The position numbers and the translations under genes were made by a program. A stretch of 64,000 bases of DNA from Thermothelomyces thermophilus ATCC 42464. Lineage: Eukaryota > Ascomycota > Sordariomycetes > Sordariales > Chaetomiaceae. The DNA is taken from positions 992,001 through 1,056,000 of the forward strand of contig NC_016472.1 of the NCBI RefSeq assembly GCF_000226095.1, read 5' to 3'. Shown here piece after piece: positions 11,560-22,389 of the stretch (the first letter of the stretch is position 1; each line of letters opens with the position of its first letter). The notes under the pieces were generated by a model. The model was not told the DNA's origin. It did no database searches and saw nothing but the letters and a program-made list of their open reading frames with translations.

Positions 11560-14500
11560 ATGGATGCGCAGTCGCCGCCAAAGAGGATGACTCGCGCGCG
11601 CTCTGCGGCAAAGACATCTGAGCTCGCCGCAAAGTCGGCCCGCGTCGTCACGCCTGCTGCCAGGGCCAAGACTGCCCGCAGCGCAGCTACTACCACAGCG
11701 ACCACGAGAGCAACACTCAAGAGGAAGAGCCCCTCCGACGACGACGAGGACGGGCACGAGATGCAGCCGGCAAAGAAGATAACCATAGCTGCTGCCGACA
11801 AGCCCACCCGCGGTCGCGGCCGTCCGAGGAAGGTTGTTGTCGAGCAGCCCGCGGCAGAGCCCACGCCCGAACCTGCGCCTGCGCCTGCACCTGCACCTCC
11901 CACGACCGTTCGCGCCCGTGGGAGGCCGAAAAAGGCCGCGGAACCATCCGCAGAGAAGCCGGCGAAGGCTACCAGGGTCACCCGCACCAGGAAGACGGCC
12001 GACGAATCCACCAGTGCCGCCGCTGAACCTGTCAAGAAGGTGTCCCGTGGCAGGCCGGCGTCCTCAACAGGTACAGCAACAGTGACGACTACCGCAAAGC
12101 CCGTGGCCAAGTCGGCTGTCAAGAAGACGGTCAAATTTGAGGAACCTGAGAAGGAGAACGTTGCGCCTACCTCCACGGCCGCACGGAAGGCGTCCACCAA
12201 GACCTCAGCGCAGGGCCCCAGCACGACAACCACCACCGCCGCCGCCGCCACTACTTCCGGTCTGCGCGGGAAGCCGGTTCGCAAAGCAGCATCTGCTACG
12301 GCTACCCGGTCGGGCCGCAAGACCAAGGCAGCACCAGATACGGAATCGGGCGAGAACGTGGAGAAGCCAATGCCGCTGAGTCCTAAGAAGGTCAATCAGC
12401 TGACGATGAACTGCGTCGAGTCGGACGATGAGCTCGGTATGGACGAGAAAATCCCGGTCAGGCCGTTCAAGAAGCTCCCCATCAAGCCCACCACCAGGAG
12501 CGCCAAGCCGACAACGGTACATGCGCCGGTCTCTGCTGGAGAAAACGACGAAAACGCGATCGAAGTCAAGCAGGCCGAGACGGAGGTCAACCTTCTGTTG
12601 GCGAGTCCGGCTAAGCGCTTGCCGCCGACTCCCTGGAAAGGCAGCATCCAATCGCCGGCGAGGCGCGTCGAAGGTCTTGTGCCTGCATCTGCGCAAAAGA
12701 CTGAGGGAAAGGCACCCCAAGTCCCGAGCAAGACGGGGCTTCTGCAGTCGCCCGCAAAGAGACAGCCGCTCAACCTAAATCCACATGGGACCGACAGCAG
12801 CAGTGGGTCGGGTATAACACCCATCAAACTTTCCTTCCTCTCAACTCCAGCAAAGCGGCCTCCCATCTCCCCCATCAAGCCTTTGCCCAGGACCATTGAA
12901 GAAGAGGAGCCGACCGACCGGAGTCCGGCCCCCAAACCGACTCTCCTTGCCAGTCCCTCGCCTCAGGAGGTATCTGAAGGTCTTGAGGAACGACCCAGCA
13001 CGACAGAGGACAAATCCGCGGACAATGAGACACTCCACGAGTCGCCCACCACACTCGACTTTCCTGGTCGCCTGTCGGCTGTTTTGCCGCGGGATGCAGA
13101 CCCGACGCTAACTCCTCCCGCCTCGACAGCGTCAGCAGCTACAGCCCAAGCGCAAGCAGAAGAGGATCAGGCCGAAACCAAGGAGGATGTCCAAGAGCAC
13201 GACGGGACGGAAGACCAAGGAGAGCCAATGGTTGTGGACCAGCCGTCCGCCGAACACCCTGCTGCGGACTCCGCCAGCACCACTCCCCCAACGTCTCCCA
13301 AGAACATCAATCCCATGTTTGGACTGCGCGCCAAGGATCTTGATCCCTACGGCAACCTGGCTGATTCGGACTCTGACGACGACGACGACTCTCCTGTGAG
13401 ACAAAGCAGGTATACTTCTGCCTTCAGTGCTTTGCCCGCCACTCCTTGTCCCGGTTCAGCGAATTCATCAAAGGTGTGGCAGTCCTCCAGCCGCAGCATT
13501 GCTAAAAAGACGCCGAAGAATGGTGGCCTGGACTTCACACCCCTTGCCCAGCAGTTGAGTGGGTGGACTGCTGGCCCGACGCCTCTCAGGATCGGTTCAC
13601 CTGCCGGTCTGGCGACCGATTCTCCAACAGCCGATCACACGCCGAAAGCGGTGTCGGCTCCAGCTGAGGCCCCCCAGAACACATTTTTCGAGGATGAGAT
13701 GCACGTCCGGCCTGAAACCATGGACGCCGAAGAAGATGCAGCCACCGAGGTGGGGGACGACGACGACGACGCGGTTCTGGAAGACCTTTCGTTTACCGAG
13801 GAGGATATGGAGCTTGCCGCGGAAGCAAATGAGATGTCTCTCATGGAAAAGGAACAGGGCGACCACGGCAGCCAGGATCACGATGACTCAAACTCGGAAG
13901 CCAGCCAAGAATATGGCGACGAGAACGCGATCCCCATTGATCCCACGCTCGCCTCCTCAGGCAATGGTCTCTCTGGGTCAGCGGTCCCACCTGTAACCCC
14001 CCAGCGCACGATTCGTCGTCGCGAGGTGCACACCGTTGCCAAGGTGCCCCTGAAACCCGCCGATGAATCCACGCCTCAGCCCAGGCAAGAAAACCGTTGC
14101 TACAGCGTCTCGAGACTTCCGGCTGCCAGACCCACTGAGCGGTTAACTAGGAATGCCACGGCCCCGTCGTGCTCGCCTTGCAAGGGAGGCGAAGTTGACC
14201 CTCTTGACGATCGGTCGGTCGATGGGAGGGCCGACCCTAGTCTGCCAGTGACGCCCCAAAAGGCAGATATCTGGTCAACGATGGGCACACCCGCTCGGAC
14301 GCCCCGGGGGGATCTTAACCCTGCCCTTCTCCAAGGTGCCGTGGTCTTTGTCGATGTTCACACCAGCGAGGGTGCCGATGCCAGTGGTATCTTTGTTGAG
14401 CTTCTGACCCAGATGGGCGCGCGTTGCGTCAAGACGTGGTCATGGAACCCCAACAACTCGTCGGAATCGGGAGCGGATTCGCGAGTCGGAATCACCCACG

Positions 14501-15301
14501 TAGTCTACAAAGACGGCGGCAAGCGCACCTTGGAAAAGGTACGCGAGAGCGGTGGGTTAGTGCAGTGTGTGGGTGTCAGCTGGGTCTTGGAGTGAGTAAA
14601 TGCTTTTCTACCGATCTGCTGTTCGCGGATGTGCTAACGGTTTTCCCAGCTGCGAGCGTGAGAACCAGTGGCTCGACGAGAGCCCGTACTACGTCGACAC
14701 CTCGCTTGTCCCCCGCGGCGGTGCTCGTCGGCGTAAGAGCATGGAGCCGCGCTCCATCGCCAAACTCAACGGAATGCTCGTGCCACAGCCCGTGCGCAGC
14801 TCTCGCGGCTCGCAGACCGCGCCAAATACGCCTGCCAACAACCGCCGCGCCAGTACCCTGTGGGTTCGATCCCCGGAGAAATATTCTGATGAGGACGACG
14901 ACGACCACGATGGCTCGGACAGCGGCGATGACAACGACGATAAGGGTGGAGGCGAACACACCGAGTGGGGTGCGCTCACACCGGTTCCCAAGACCCCGGC
15001 GCCCGAGGCCATTGCCCGCTTCGTTGCCAACATTAGCCCGGGCTCGGCCACCCCGTCGAGCGTGGGCAGCGTCGACAGCGAGGACCCGCTCGGTCACGGT
15101 GACGAGCACGACCGCAAAGAGGCGCTTCTGCGCACCTGCCCGCCGAAGCGCACAGCCTTTGTAGAGCTGGGCGAAAGCATCCTCAGCAAGGAGAAGGACG
15201 AGCGCATTCTCATGCGGCTGATGGCGGCCCGCCGCAAGAGCCTCCAATTTGCACCCAAGATCGGAAGCCCGCTGTCCAAGAGCTGGAAGGCGTGGAATTA
15301 A
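11560..15301 (+). CDS. Large disordered protein with one C-terminal BRCT domain
   Basis: Exons 11560-14591 and 14650-15301; intron 14592-14649 (GTGAGT...CCCAG) falls inside the BRCT domain and restores VSWVLDCERENQWLDE. The product is 1227 residues. The N-terminal 900 residues are low-complexity: basic Ala/Thr/Lys-rich, with AT-hook-like pieces (RGRGRPRK, RARGRPKK), then many S/T-P-x-K/R sites. The BRCT domain spans about residues 922-1025 (GAVVFVDVHT at its start, ITHVVYKDGGKRTLEK, VSWVLDC at the end). A further basic/acidic tail follows. It resembles fungal microcephalin-like single-BRCT proteins by layout. A phosphopeptide-binding chromatin or DNA-damage role is likely but not shown. Confidence 0.85.
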
Positions 15302-16208
15302 TTAGACCGGAGACACATTTGCATGTTCCTTTACCTACTGTATTGTTTTGTAATTATGGGTTGATGGGTTGATGGGGGGTGGTTTCTGCTTTTGGCGATT
15401 GGTTGTCAGGGTGGTGAGAATGCATAGAAACTGAGCCGGACCAGACGGACAGTGTCACTTATTTCGGGTACAGCAGCGCGCTCGGTCGCGCAATTCACTT
15501 GAGCGCTCTGCCGCTTTGGGTGGGAGAGGTCGTTGGATTGGCGTTCCGGCTTAGGTGTATTGTTGTGCTCATTCCAGGGTATACTCGATTTATTTGCGTG
15601 CATACGCTTCATGCATTCATACAGCGCCTGTTGCTCTCTTTGGCTGGAACCGGATGCTCGAACCCGTCTCGGTCTGTGCCTTTTTTTCTTTGTTTTGATG
15701 AGCCAGTCCTGGCTGCCATCTGCTGTCTAGACAACCTCATCGACAGCCGGCGGTCGACAATGCAACCCTCTGTATTTGGAGGGGAACTAGACACGCATCA
15801 TGAAAAGGCCAACGACACAGGACACGCAGTTGATCTTGGGTTACGTCTTCGCCTCGGTACTGTACATTGGTAGTAGGCTCATCCATTAGGTAAATTATGA
15901 CGTCCCTACAGTATGTATGTACATACCAACCTCCCATCCAGCCGTAACCCAAGAAACGCCTCGCTATGCGCTACCAGTCTAAGAGTAGTTAGGCATGCCC
16001 AAGCAACCCATCTGCCAGTCCATTCCAAACACCCCCCCCCCCCTTTTTCCAACCCACCATCCCGGCGCCGCTATTGCACCAACAAGAGTTTTTTTTTTTT
16101 TTCCTTTTTTGATACAATGTTGTACAATAGATAGGAGGTCGAATCAAACCCCCCAACCACTCTCCACACCATCCTATGCCCTTTTGTTTGTCCTCCTCCT
16201 CCTTGTCT
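15302..16208. other. Convergent intergenic spacer
   Basis: Between the 3' ends of the BRCT gene and the RMD1-family gene. No coding potential that I trust. It holds a 12-bp palindrome GTATGTACATAC at 15915-15926, a C-run and a T-run around 16030-16105. Confidence 0.5.
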
Positions 16209-18318
16209 TCAGACGCCCGCAAACGTCTTACCCACCACGTCCGCCCCGCAGACGGCAGCCCTCTCGCGCTCGCTCAGCGCCCGGCTCCACAGCCTCAGCT
16301 CCTCGAGCGTCACGTTCTTGTTCTCCCTCACGAGCCAGCGCAGGTCACGCTGCTGCTGCTGGGGCTCGTCGCCGTCGCCGTCGCCGCCGCCAATGACGTT
16401 GCCGGGACCTCCGTTCGCGGGACCGACGCCGACCCCTATGCTGCCTCCTCCTTCCCTGCCCTTCTCCCTCGACAGGATGGCGAAGCGCAGGCCGACCTCG
16501 GTGACGGTGACGATGATGCTGATGACGATGAGGAAGATGATGATCCAGGTGATGTAGCTCATCTTGGAGTCGGCGATGCTGTCGGCGAGGATGTCGGCGA
16601 GGTCGAGGAAGACGCGGCAGCGCTCGTTGAGCACGCGGATGCGCGGGTCGATCTCGAGGTACTCGCGCACGGCGACGTAGAGCGGGTGCAGGGTCGGCTC
16701 CGAGTCCCAGAAGAAGTTAGGGACGTCGAGGATGTTGGAGGCTTGGGGGGTTGTTTTTTTTTTTTTTGTTAGTCTTGGGCCTACAACTCTCGTGAAGGAA
16801 GGAAGGAAGGAAGGAAGAAAGAAAGAAAGGAGATGCTTACATAGGTTGATATCGACCCGGCTCTTGAACAGGCGGCCAAGGATCTTGACAATCTCGGTCC
16901 GCGTCATGTTGAGCTCGCCCGTGAGGGCGAGGCGTTTGGGCACGTGCTGAGCGTTGAGCATGGTCTCGGACATGCGCGCCTCGAAGAAGCAGAGCTTGGT
17001 GCTCTGGGCGATGGCGTGGCTGATGGTCAGCTTGACCATATGGTCCGAGCGGGGGAGCAGCGTGATCATGTCGTTGAAGACGCGCGGGCGCTTGACGTCC
17101 GGGCTGTACTCGAAGTGGAACTCCTCGGTCTCGAAGTCCATCTCGTCGAGCGGCCCCGCGACCAGGGGGATGCCCGTCTCGTGCTCGGCAAAGGTGAGGT
17201 CGGCCAGGATGTCCTTCTCCTGCCGCTCGGTGAAGTTCCAGAAGACGACCACGCCGTATGAGAAGACGAACATGTCGCCAAAGTTCTTGGCGTCGGGGAC
17301 CAGCCGGTTGATCGGGCTGCTGACTCCCTCGTGCCCCGGGGCTTGGTCGTCGCCGCCGCCGCCGCCGGTTCCTCCCGTCGAGGGCTCAAGGTTCTCGGGA
17401 GCGCTCCCCACATGTTGTAGTAGCGGCCCGGCAATCGGGCTGCCGCCGAGCCCCTGGGCACCGTAAGAGTACTCGTCCCAGAGACCCTCGTGCTCGTCCC
17501 TGCGCTCGCTGCGCTCGATCTCGAGATCGAGAACCGTCTTGCCCGTCCCCGGCGTCTTGAGGACGGGGCGACTCCTCAGCCGGTAGCCCTCGACGCCGGG
17601 AAGGAGCGGGAGGTGGTACACGGTATAGAGGCAGTCGTCGTACAGCTTGATCTTGGCCTCGTGCTTCGTCTTCAAGAAGTCGGCCGTCGCCTGCATCTTG
17701 TACGACTGGGCGGTGCAGTAGGCTGTCAAGCGCGACACCTTCTCCCCGCGCTGGACCTTGGGCAGGCGCTCTGCATAGCTCTTCCCGCGGATGCCGCCCC
17801 GCTTCCTCAGCACGTCGAGTTCCTCGTCCTTGAGCGGCCGGTCCTCGTCGTCGGCCCGCAGTATCGACGCCCGCCGTGCCAGCTCCTCGTCGTCGCCCTC
17901 CGCTTCTTCGTCCTGGGGAGCCTCGGGGATCAAGACGAGCTTCTCGCTCACTTTTGTGGTTCGCGAGGGGACATTCTGTTGGCCGGTCCGGGCGGAGGCG
18001 AGGGTCGGGAGGCCTTTGCCTTGGGTGTTGCGGCGCATGGCCGCGGCGCGCGTCGGACGCTGTCCCGGGGGACCCCTCGGCTGACCCGAAGGTATGTCGG
18101 ACGAGTACTGAAGGACGTTGTCGACGGATATCAGGCGAGTGCTCGGCCGCGCAGGGCCGGTCGCCGCTCGTGGGCGGTTGGTGCCGCGGGGCAGTGGGGG
18201 GTCTCGGGAGTCGGTCACCTAGCGAGCATTAGGAATGCCGTCCTCAATTCGGCGTGGCACCCATTTGTTACGGAAAATGACATACCAAGACCGAGGGCCC
18301 TCTCTTTGAGGAGGCCAT
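16209..18318 (-). CDS. RMD1: RMD1/DUF155 family membrane protein
   Basis: Three exons: 18318-18286, 18218-16841 and 16741-16209, 647 residues. Exon 1 encodes MASSKRGPSVL; intron 1 (18285-18219, GTATGT...CTAG) is phase 0. Intron 2 (16840-16742, GTAAGC...AAG) restores VDINLSSNILDVPNFFW, the family's conserved block. Conserved DUF155 text includes AKNFGDMFVFSYGVVVFWNF and AIAQSTKLCFFEARM. One membrane segment lies near the C terminus at about residues 530-556 (ITWIIIFLIVISIIVTV). Yeast relatives Rmd1 and Rmd8 are linked to sporulation and cytosolic functions, and mitochondrial members (Rrg10/Mrx10, human RMND1) to mitochondrial translation. Which branch this belongs to I cannot tell, so the symbol marks the family. 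Confidence 0.88.
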
Positions 18319-19322
18319 GCTGATGGAGTTTTGCTACGAAGCCGTTCTTGGATGGTCTTAAGCTTTGTCGTGAAGTGTTGGGCGTTCCTGATCAATTGAA
18401 CGTCACGACGGGTTTGAACTCGAGAGTCTACCTGTTGCGCCCCTTGGGCATACCATCGGCAGTCGCAATGCTCGTCGACGTTTCGGCGTATCGACTGGGT
18501 TGCACCTCGGTACAGGATCGAGGGTGGAGGTGGTCGGGTTGTTGGTCGAATTGACGTTGCACAATCCTTGGCGCCATTTCCCCAGATTATGGAAGGCCAA
18601 GCGACGTCATTCCACATCACCCCACCCGAAGCATGTAACTACATAGTACCCAACGGATTAGTTACCGTAATCCACATCGGGATTCGTACCGATACATACA
18701 TTGACGTGCAGACCATGGGAGCCGGACACGCGGGACCCATACCTACGCGTATTTGCTATTTGCCGTGGCGTGCATACCATACAGTCCATACACGAGAATT
18801 CTACCTTCTGTACGGGCATACGTATGTATGTACAAGTGCACTCTCTCAGGTCAATAAAACAGCGGACGCCAGCCCATTCGAGGTAAACATCGAGACGGAC
18901 AGGTCTTTATTGCGCATATACGCTTAACTCTAAAACATATACGAAAAATCTGCATGATCAGCATTCAGGTCAGCCACAGGTTGAATCTACGACGGTCCTA
19001 CTCATAGTATGCTGACTGCGATGGATGATGCTTAGTCAACTCTTCCCGTCGGCCCTGCTCTAGGCTCTGATGGAACCTGGACACGGCGAGCAGGCAGGCG
19101 AATCCCTTTTCCATTGTATGTACTAGTCAATTCCCAAAGCGACATTAGCCTTCAGTCAATGCCATACCGTAACTCATAACGCCTTTTCCCACGCCACATT
19201 CCTGGCCCCGCCAGGGGACCTGGTTGGTTGGTATCTCGTAGCCGGAGGCGTTTGCGTGTCGCAACCGAACCCTTATACTTTATATCTTTCCCCTCCGCAG
19301 TCCACCTCTGTCAACCTCGGTC
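18319..19322. other. Intergenic spacer
   Basis: Upstream of the RMD1-family gene and downstream of the zinc-ribbon gene. It contains several TATGTA/TACATA-type motifs (near 18690 and 18820-18835). No gene seen. Confidence 0.45.
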
Positions 19323-19769
19323 CTACCCATATTGCATCGGCTGATTTGGTTTCGGCGATGGCTGTCCCCATCCCTGCGGTGGCCCAGGCGGAGGCTGCAT
19401 GTGTATTCCATGCCCACCTTGCCCGCGGAGCGCCTGGACGTCGGGACGGTGCGAGAGGGGCTGCTCAAAGTGGCAGATTCGGCACGTCACGTCTTCGTAG
19501 CCCTTTATCGACAGGGGAAGCACGGGCTGGCGCGACAATATGAGTTAGCGCTGCGGTGGTGGAATGCGCGCCCGTGGTCCCATCTCGAACCCGGGGCGGG
19601 GGGGGGGGGGGGAGCGCCAACTTACAATGAAGCAAAAGGTGAACCAAGGATGCGACTTGGTTACCGAACCCGAGTAGTTGCCGCAGTTGTTGCATCGGCA
19701 GACGAGCCCTTCGTAGCCTTCCACCTCTTTGCGGAAGGTGTGCTCGCCACAGGTGAAGATGATGCACAT
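19323..19769 (-). CDS. Small zinc-ribbon protein with two CxxC knuckles
   Basis: Exons 19769-19626 and 19526-19323, intron 19625-19527 (GTAAGT...CCAG, branch GCTAAC, phase 0), 115 residues. The N terminus MCIIFTCGEHTFRKEVEGYE leads to CRCNNCGN (knuckle Cys26/Cys29). After a short hydrophobic stretch (WFTFCFIPVLPLSIKGYEDV, spanning the intron) comes TCRIC (knuckle Cys63/Cys66). The C-terminal third is Gly/Pro/Gln-rich. I recall a fungal family of this exact layout annotated only as zinc-ribbon or hypothetical proteins. I start at MCII rather than the in-frame Met five codons earlier because the family starts there. The hydrophobic link may lie on a membrane. Function is unknown. Confidence 0.8.
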
Positions 19770-20695
19770 GGTTGCGGAAGGCACGTGTCGGTCGACGTGC
19801 TGTTCAAGATGGTGGGGTGATGCGCTTGGTCAGGATGGAATGGGTCGTGTATGAACTGGGATATCAAAAAGGCCCCCTGGCAAGTCGACTTGGGTTGGGT
19901 TTGGGTTGTATGTCCGAGGCTAGATGGCGGGTTGGAAAGAGGTACAGGTCGGAAATAAAGAGAAATGGACCGAGCACACCGAGCTGTGGCATACGTAACG
20001 GACCTGTCCGCAGCTCGACCGGCGTGGCTATACCAGAGGATACTAGGAGGACTTGGCATTCGGTATGCCGCAGCGAGCATGCCGAGACTTGGAAAAAGTG
20101 GGACAGGAATTAAAGCGGCAACGAAATACAAAGTACCTACACTACGTCCCTAGGTTAACTACTATGTACTAGAGTAAGTCCTGGAAAAGTGTTAGATGGT
20201 ACAGTATGCACGGATGTATGTGCTACCGTCAACTGCGACACCTAGTCAAATGGTCCCAAAAAGTTGAGCTACGCTGCAAACCCAACGGCCTGCGAGTCTA
20301 TGTATCAGAACAGTCTGAGATTCCAGGAAAGTGGGGGTCCTGCCCAGGTTGTTGTCGTTATTGAACGTCACATCACCAAGATCTCTGGGCAGTAACCTGC
20401 TCCAGCTTCCTAAGGCACCCTGGACGAAGAAATAAGGGAATCTAAGGGAGCAGGCTCGAGAAATGAGGTCAGTGGTTGGCATGGGAAGGAGCCTGCTGAG
20501 CTACATAGTGGAGCTGGTGCGGTGGCAGCCTTGTGGGGCCGTAGCTGTCTGTCAATCGAGACGCGGCGGGCGATCTTGGGGCCCCCACTACGAATTCTCG
20601 AAAGTTTCGCGTATTCGAGGTTCAAGCACAGGCAGACCGCAACCTTGCCCCTCCCGCCCCCCAAAAGCTCTCCCAAACCTTGCCAAAACCGAATC
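19770..20695. other. Divergent spacer between the zinc-ribbon gene and RPP1
   Basis: No supported gene. It presumably carries both promoters. TAC/GTA-rich words occur at 20130-20220. Confidence 0.45.
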
Positions 20696-21697
20696 ATGCT
20701 TTACGACCTCAACATTGCCTGGTCCCCGGGGGTACCCGCTGCGGACCTCGAGCGGACCCTCAAGTTCGCCAAAACCTTAGGCTACGATGTCGTCGCCCTC
20801 AACCACATCATCTCGGGCCCGATACCGACCCAACCGAACCCGATCACCAACCCGGTCCCCCAGCTCACCCCCCCACACCCCTCCTACCCGGGCGGCCGCG
20901 GCCCATTATCATCCTCATCATCATCATCATCGTCATCATTGTCGTCGGCCTCGACAACAACAACAACAAACCGCCCCCCACCATCCAAACCCACGACGTC
21001 CTCCCCGTCCTCCTCCCCCTCCTCCCCGTCTTCTTCCTCCTCGCTCCCCATCACCCTCCGCCGGGCCACCCTGGTCATAAGCGACCCGTCGACGACCAAC
21101 TACCGGCTGGCCGACTACGCGCGCGCCTACGACGTGCTTGCGCTGCGCCCGACGTCGGACAAGTCGTTCGCCTGGGCCTGCCTGGGCACGACGGACCCGC
21201 CCGCGCTCGTCTCGCTCGACCTGTCGTCCCACCTCGGCTGGCACCTGCACCACCGCACCGCCATGGCCGCCGTCCAGCGCGGCGTCCGCTTCGAGATCTG
21301 CTACGCCCAGGCGCTGCCGGGCAACAACAACAACAGCACCGGCAGCAGCAGCAGTGGTGGCGGTGTTGGTGGTGGTTATGGCGAAGGAACCGCCGCCGGC
21401 CCGGGCCCCGGCCCCAGGGAGAGGGCCAACTTCATCGCCAACCTGCAGGCGCTGGTCCGCGCCACCAAGGGCCGCGGCGTCGTCGTCAGCAGCGAGGCCC
21501 GCGGCGCCCTCGGCCTGCGCGCTCCCGCCGACGTCGTCAACCTGCTGGCCGTCTGGGGCCTCGGTCCGGAGAAGGGGTTCGCCGCCCTCCGGGAGGGCGC
21601 CAGGGCGGTGGTGGTGAACGAGGGGATCAAGCGGCGCGGGTTCCGCGGCGTGGTGGACATTGTGAAGCCGGCCGAGGGCGGGAGTGCCGAGGCTGGG

Positions 21698-21732
<35 letters not shown>

Positions 21733-21901
21733 ACAACAAGGTCAGCAAGGGCAGAAGAGGAAGAATGGTGAAGGCAAAGGTGCTGTAGGAGGAGGAGGAG
21801 GTGGTGGTGGTGGTGGTGGTGGTGGCAGCGGCCAGCAGGGTGAACTGAGCAAAAGGCAGGCAAAGAAACAGAGGAAGGAGGCTGCCCAGGCAAAGGCGTG
21901 A
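20696..21901 (+). CDS. RPP1: RNase P/MRP protein subunit Rpp1 (Rpp30 family)
   Basis: A single exon of 401 residues from the ATG at 20696 (MLYDLNIAWSPG); an in-frame upstream Met exists but gives no family sequence. The TIM-barrel-like Rpp30 core is visible: LGYDVVALNHIISG, YDVLALRPTSDKSFAWAC, LVSLDLSSHLGWHLHHRT and GVRFEICYAQAL, then GVVVSSEARGALGLRAPADV and NLLAVWGLG. Two lineage-specific inserts interrupt the core: Ser/Thr/Pro-rich near residues 60-115 and Gly/Ser/Asn-rich near 203-240. The tail carries poly-Gln and poly-Gly and ends with a lysine-rich KRQAKKQRKEAA, suiting nucleolar RNA binding. Rpp1 is part of RNase P (tRNA 5' processing) and RNase MRP (rRNA processing). Confidence 0.93.
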
Positions 21902-22389
21902 CGAGTCTCATACCATCGACTCTTCGTTTCTTTTCTTGTTTCTGTACCAACTTCCCGCTGCCCGGCTGGCCGGCTGGCCGGCTCGCTGATCGACTGGCAT
22001 TGCGATACCCCTATAGATGTGGCTGGTGGGCGGAATGACTTTGGAGACCATCGACACTTTGCTTTTGTTCTTGGTCTTGCTCTCAAATATATAGACATGC
22101 CGGTTCTACCGGGCCATGGTGGATGGCCACCTAATGCTATCTACATATCAAATGGAAAAATAAAAAAAAAATAAAAATAAAAAATAAAAACCGACTTCCC
22201 GTTTCCCTGAGCATATGACACAAAGTACAAAGGCAATATCACAGAAACACAACAACAACGAAGGGTCTCCGGCCATGGAATCAGAAACGAAGAAGGGGGT
22301 ATAGTCTGCACGGCCCGGCTTTTCTATTCCAGTTTTTTTTTTCCTGGTTTACTCTCTCATTTCTCGTCTGTCCCGCGCGCATCGAGGCT
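21902..22389. other. Convergent spacer with an A-rich tract
   Basis: Between the 3' ends of RPP1 and the Ser-rich protein gene. An A-rich block interrupted by single T bases lies at about 22154-22190. Probably 3' untranslated regions of both genes. Confidence 0.5.

Noticed and set aside
18361-18440. tRNA-like GGTTTGAACTC word
   Set aside because: No matching A box or cloverleaf arms nearby on either strand.
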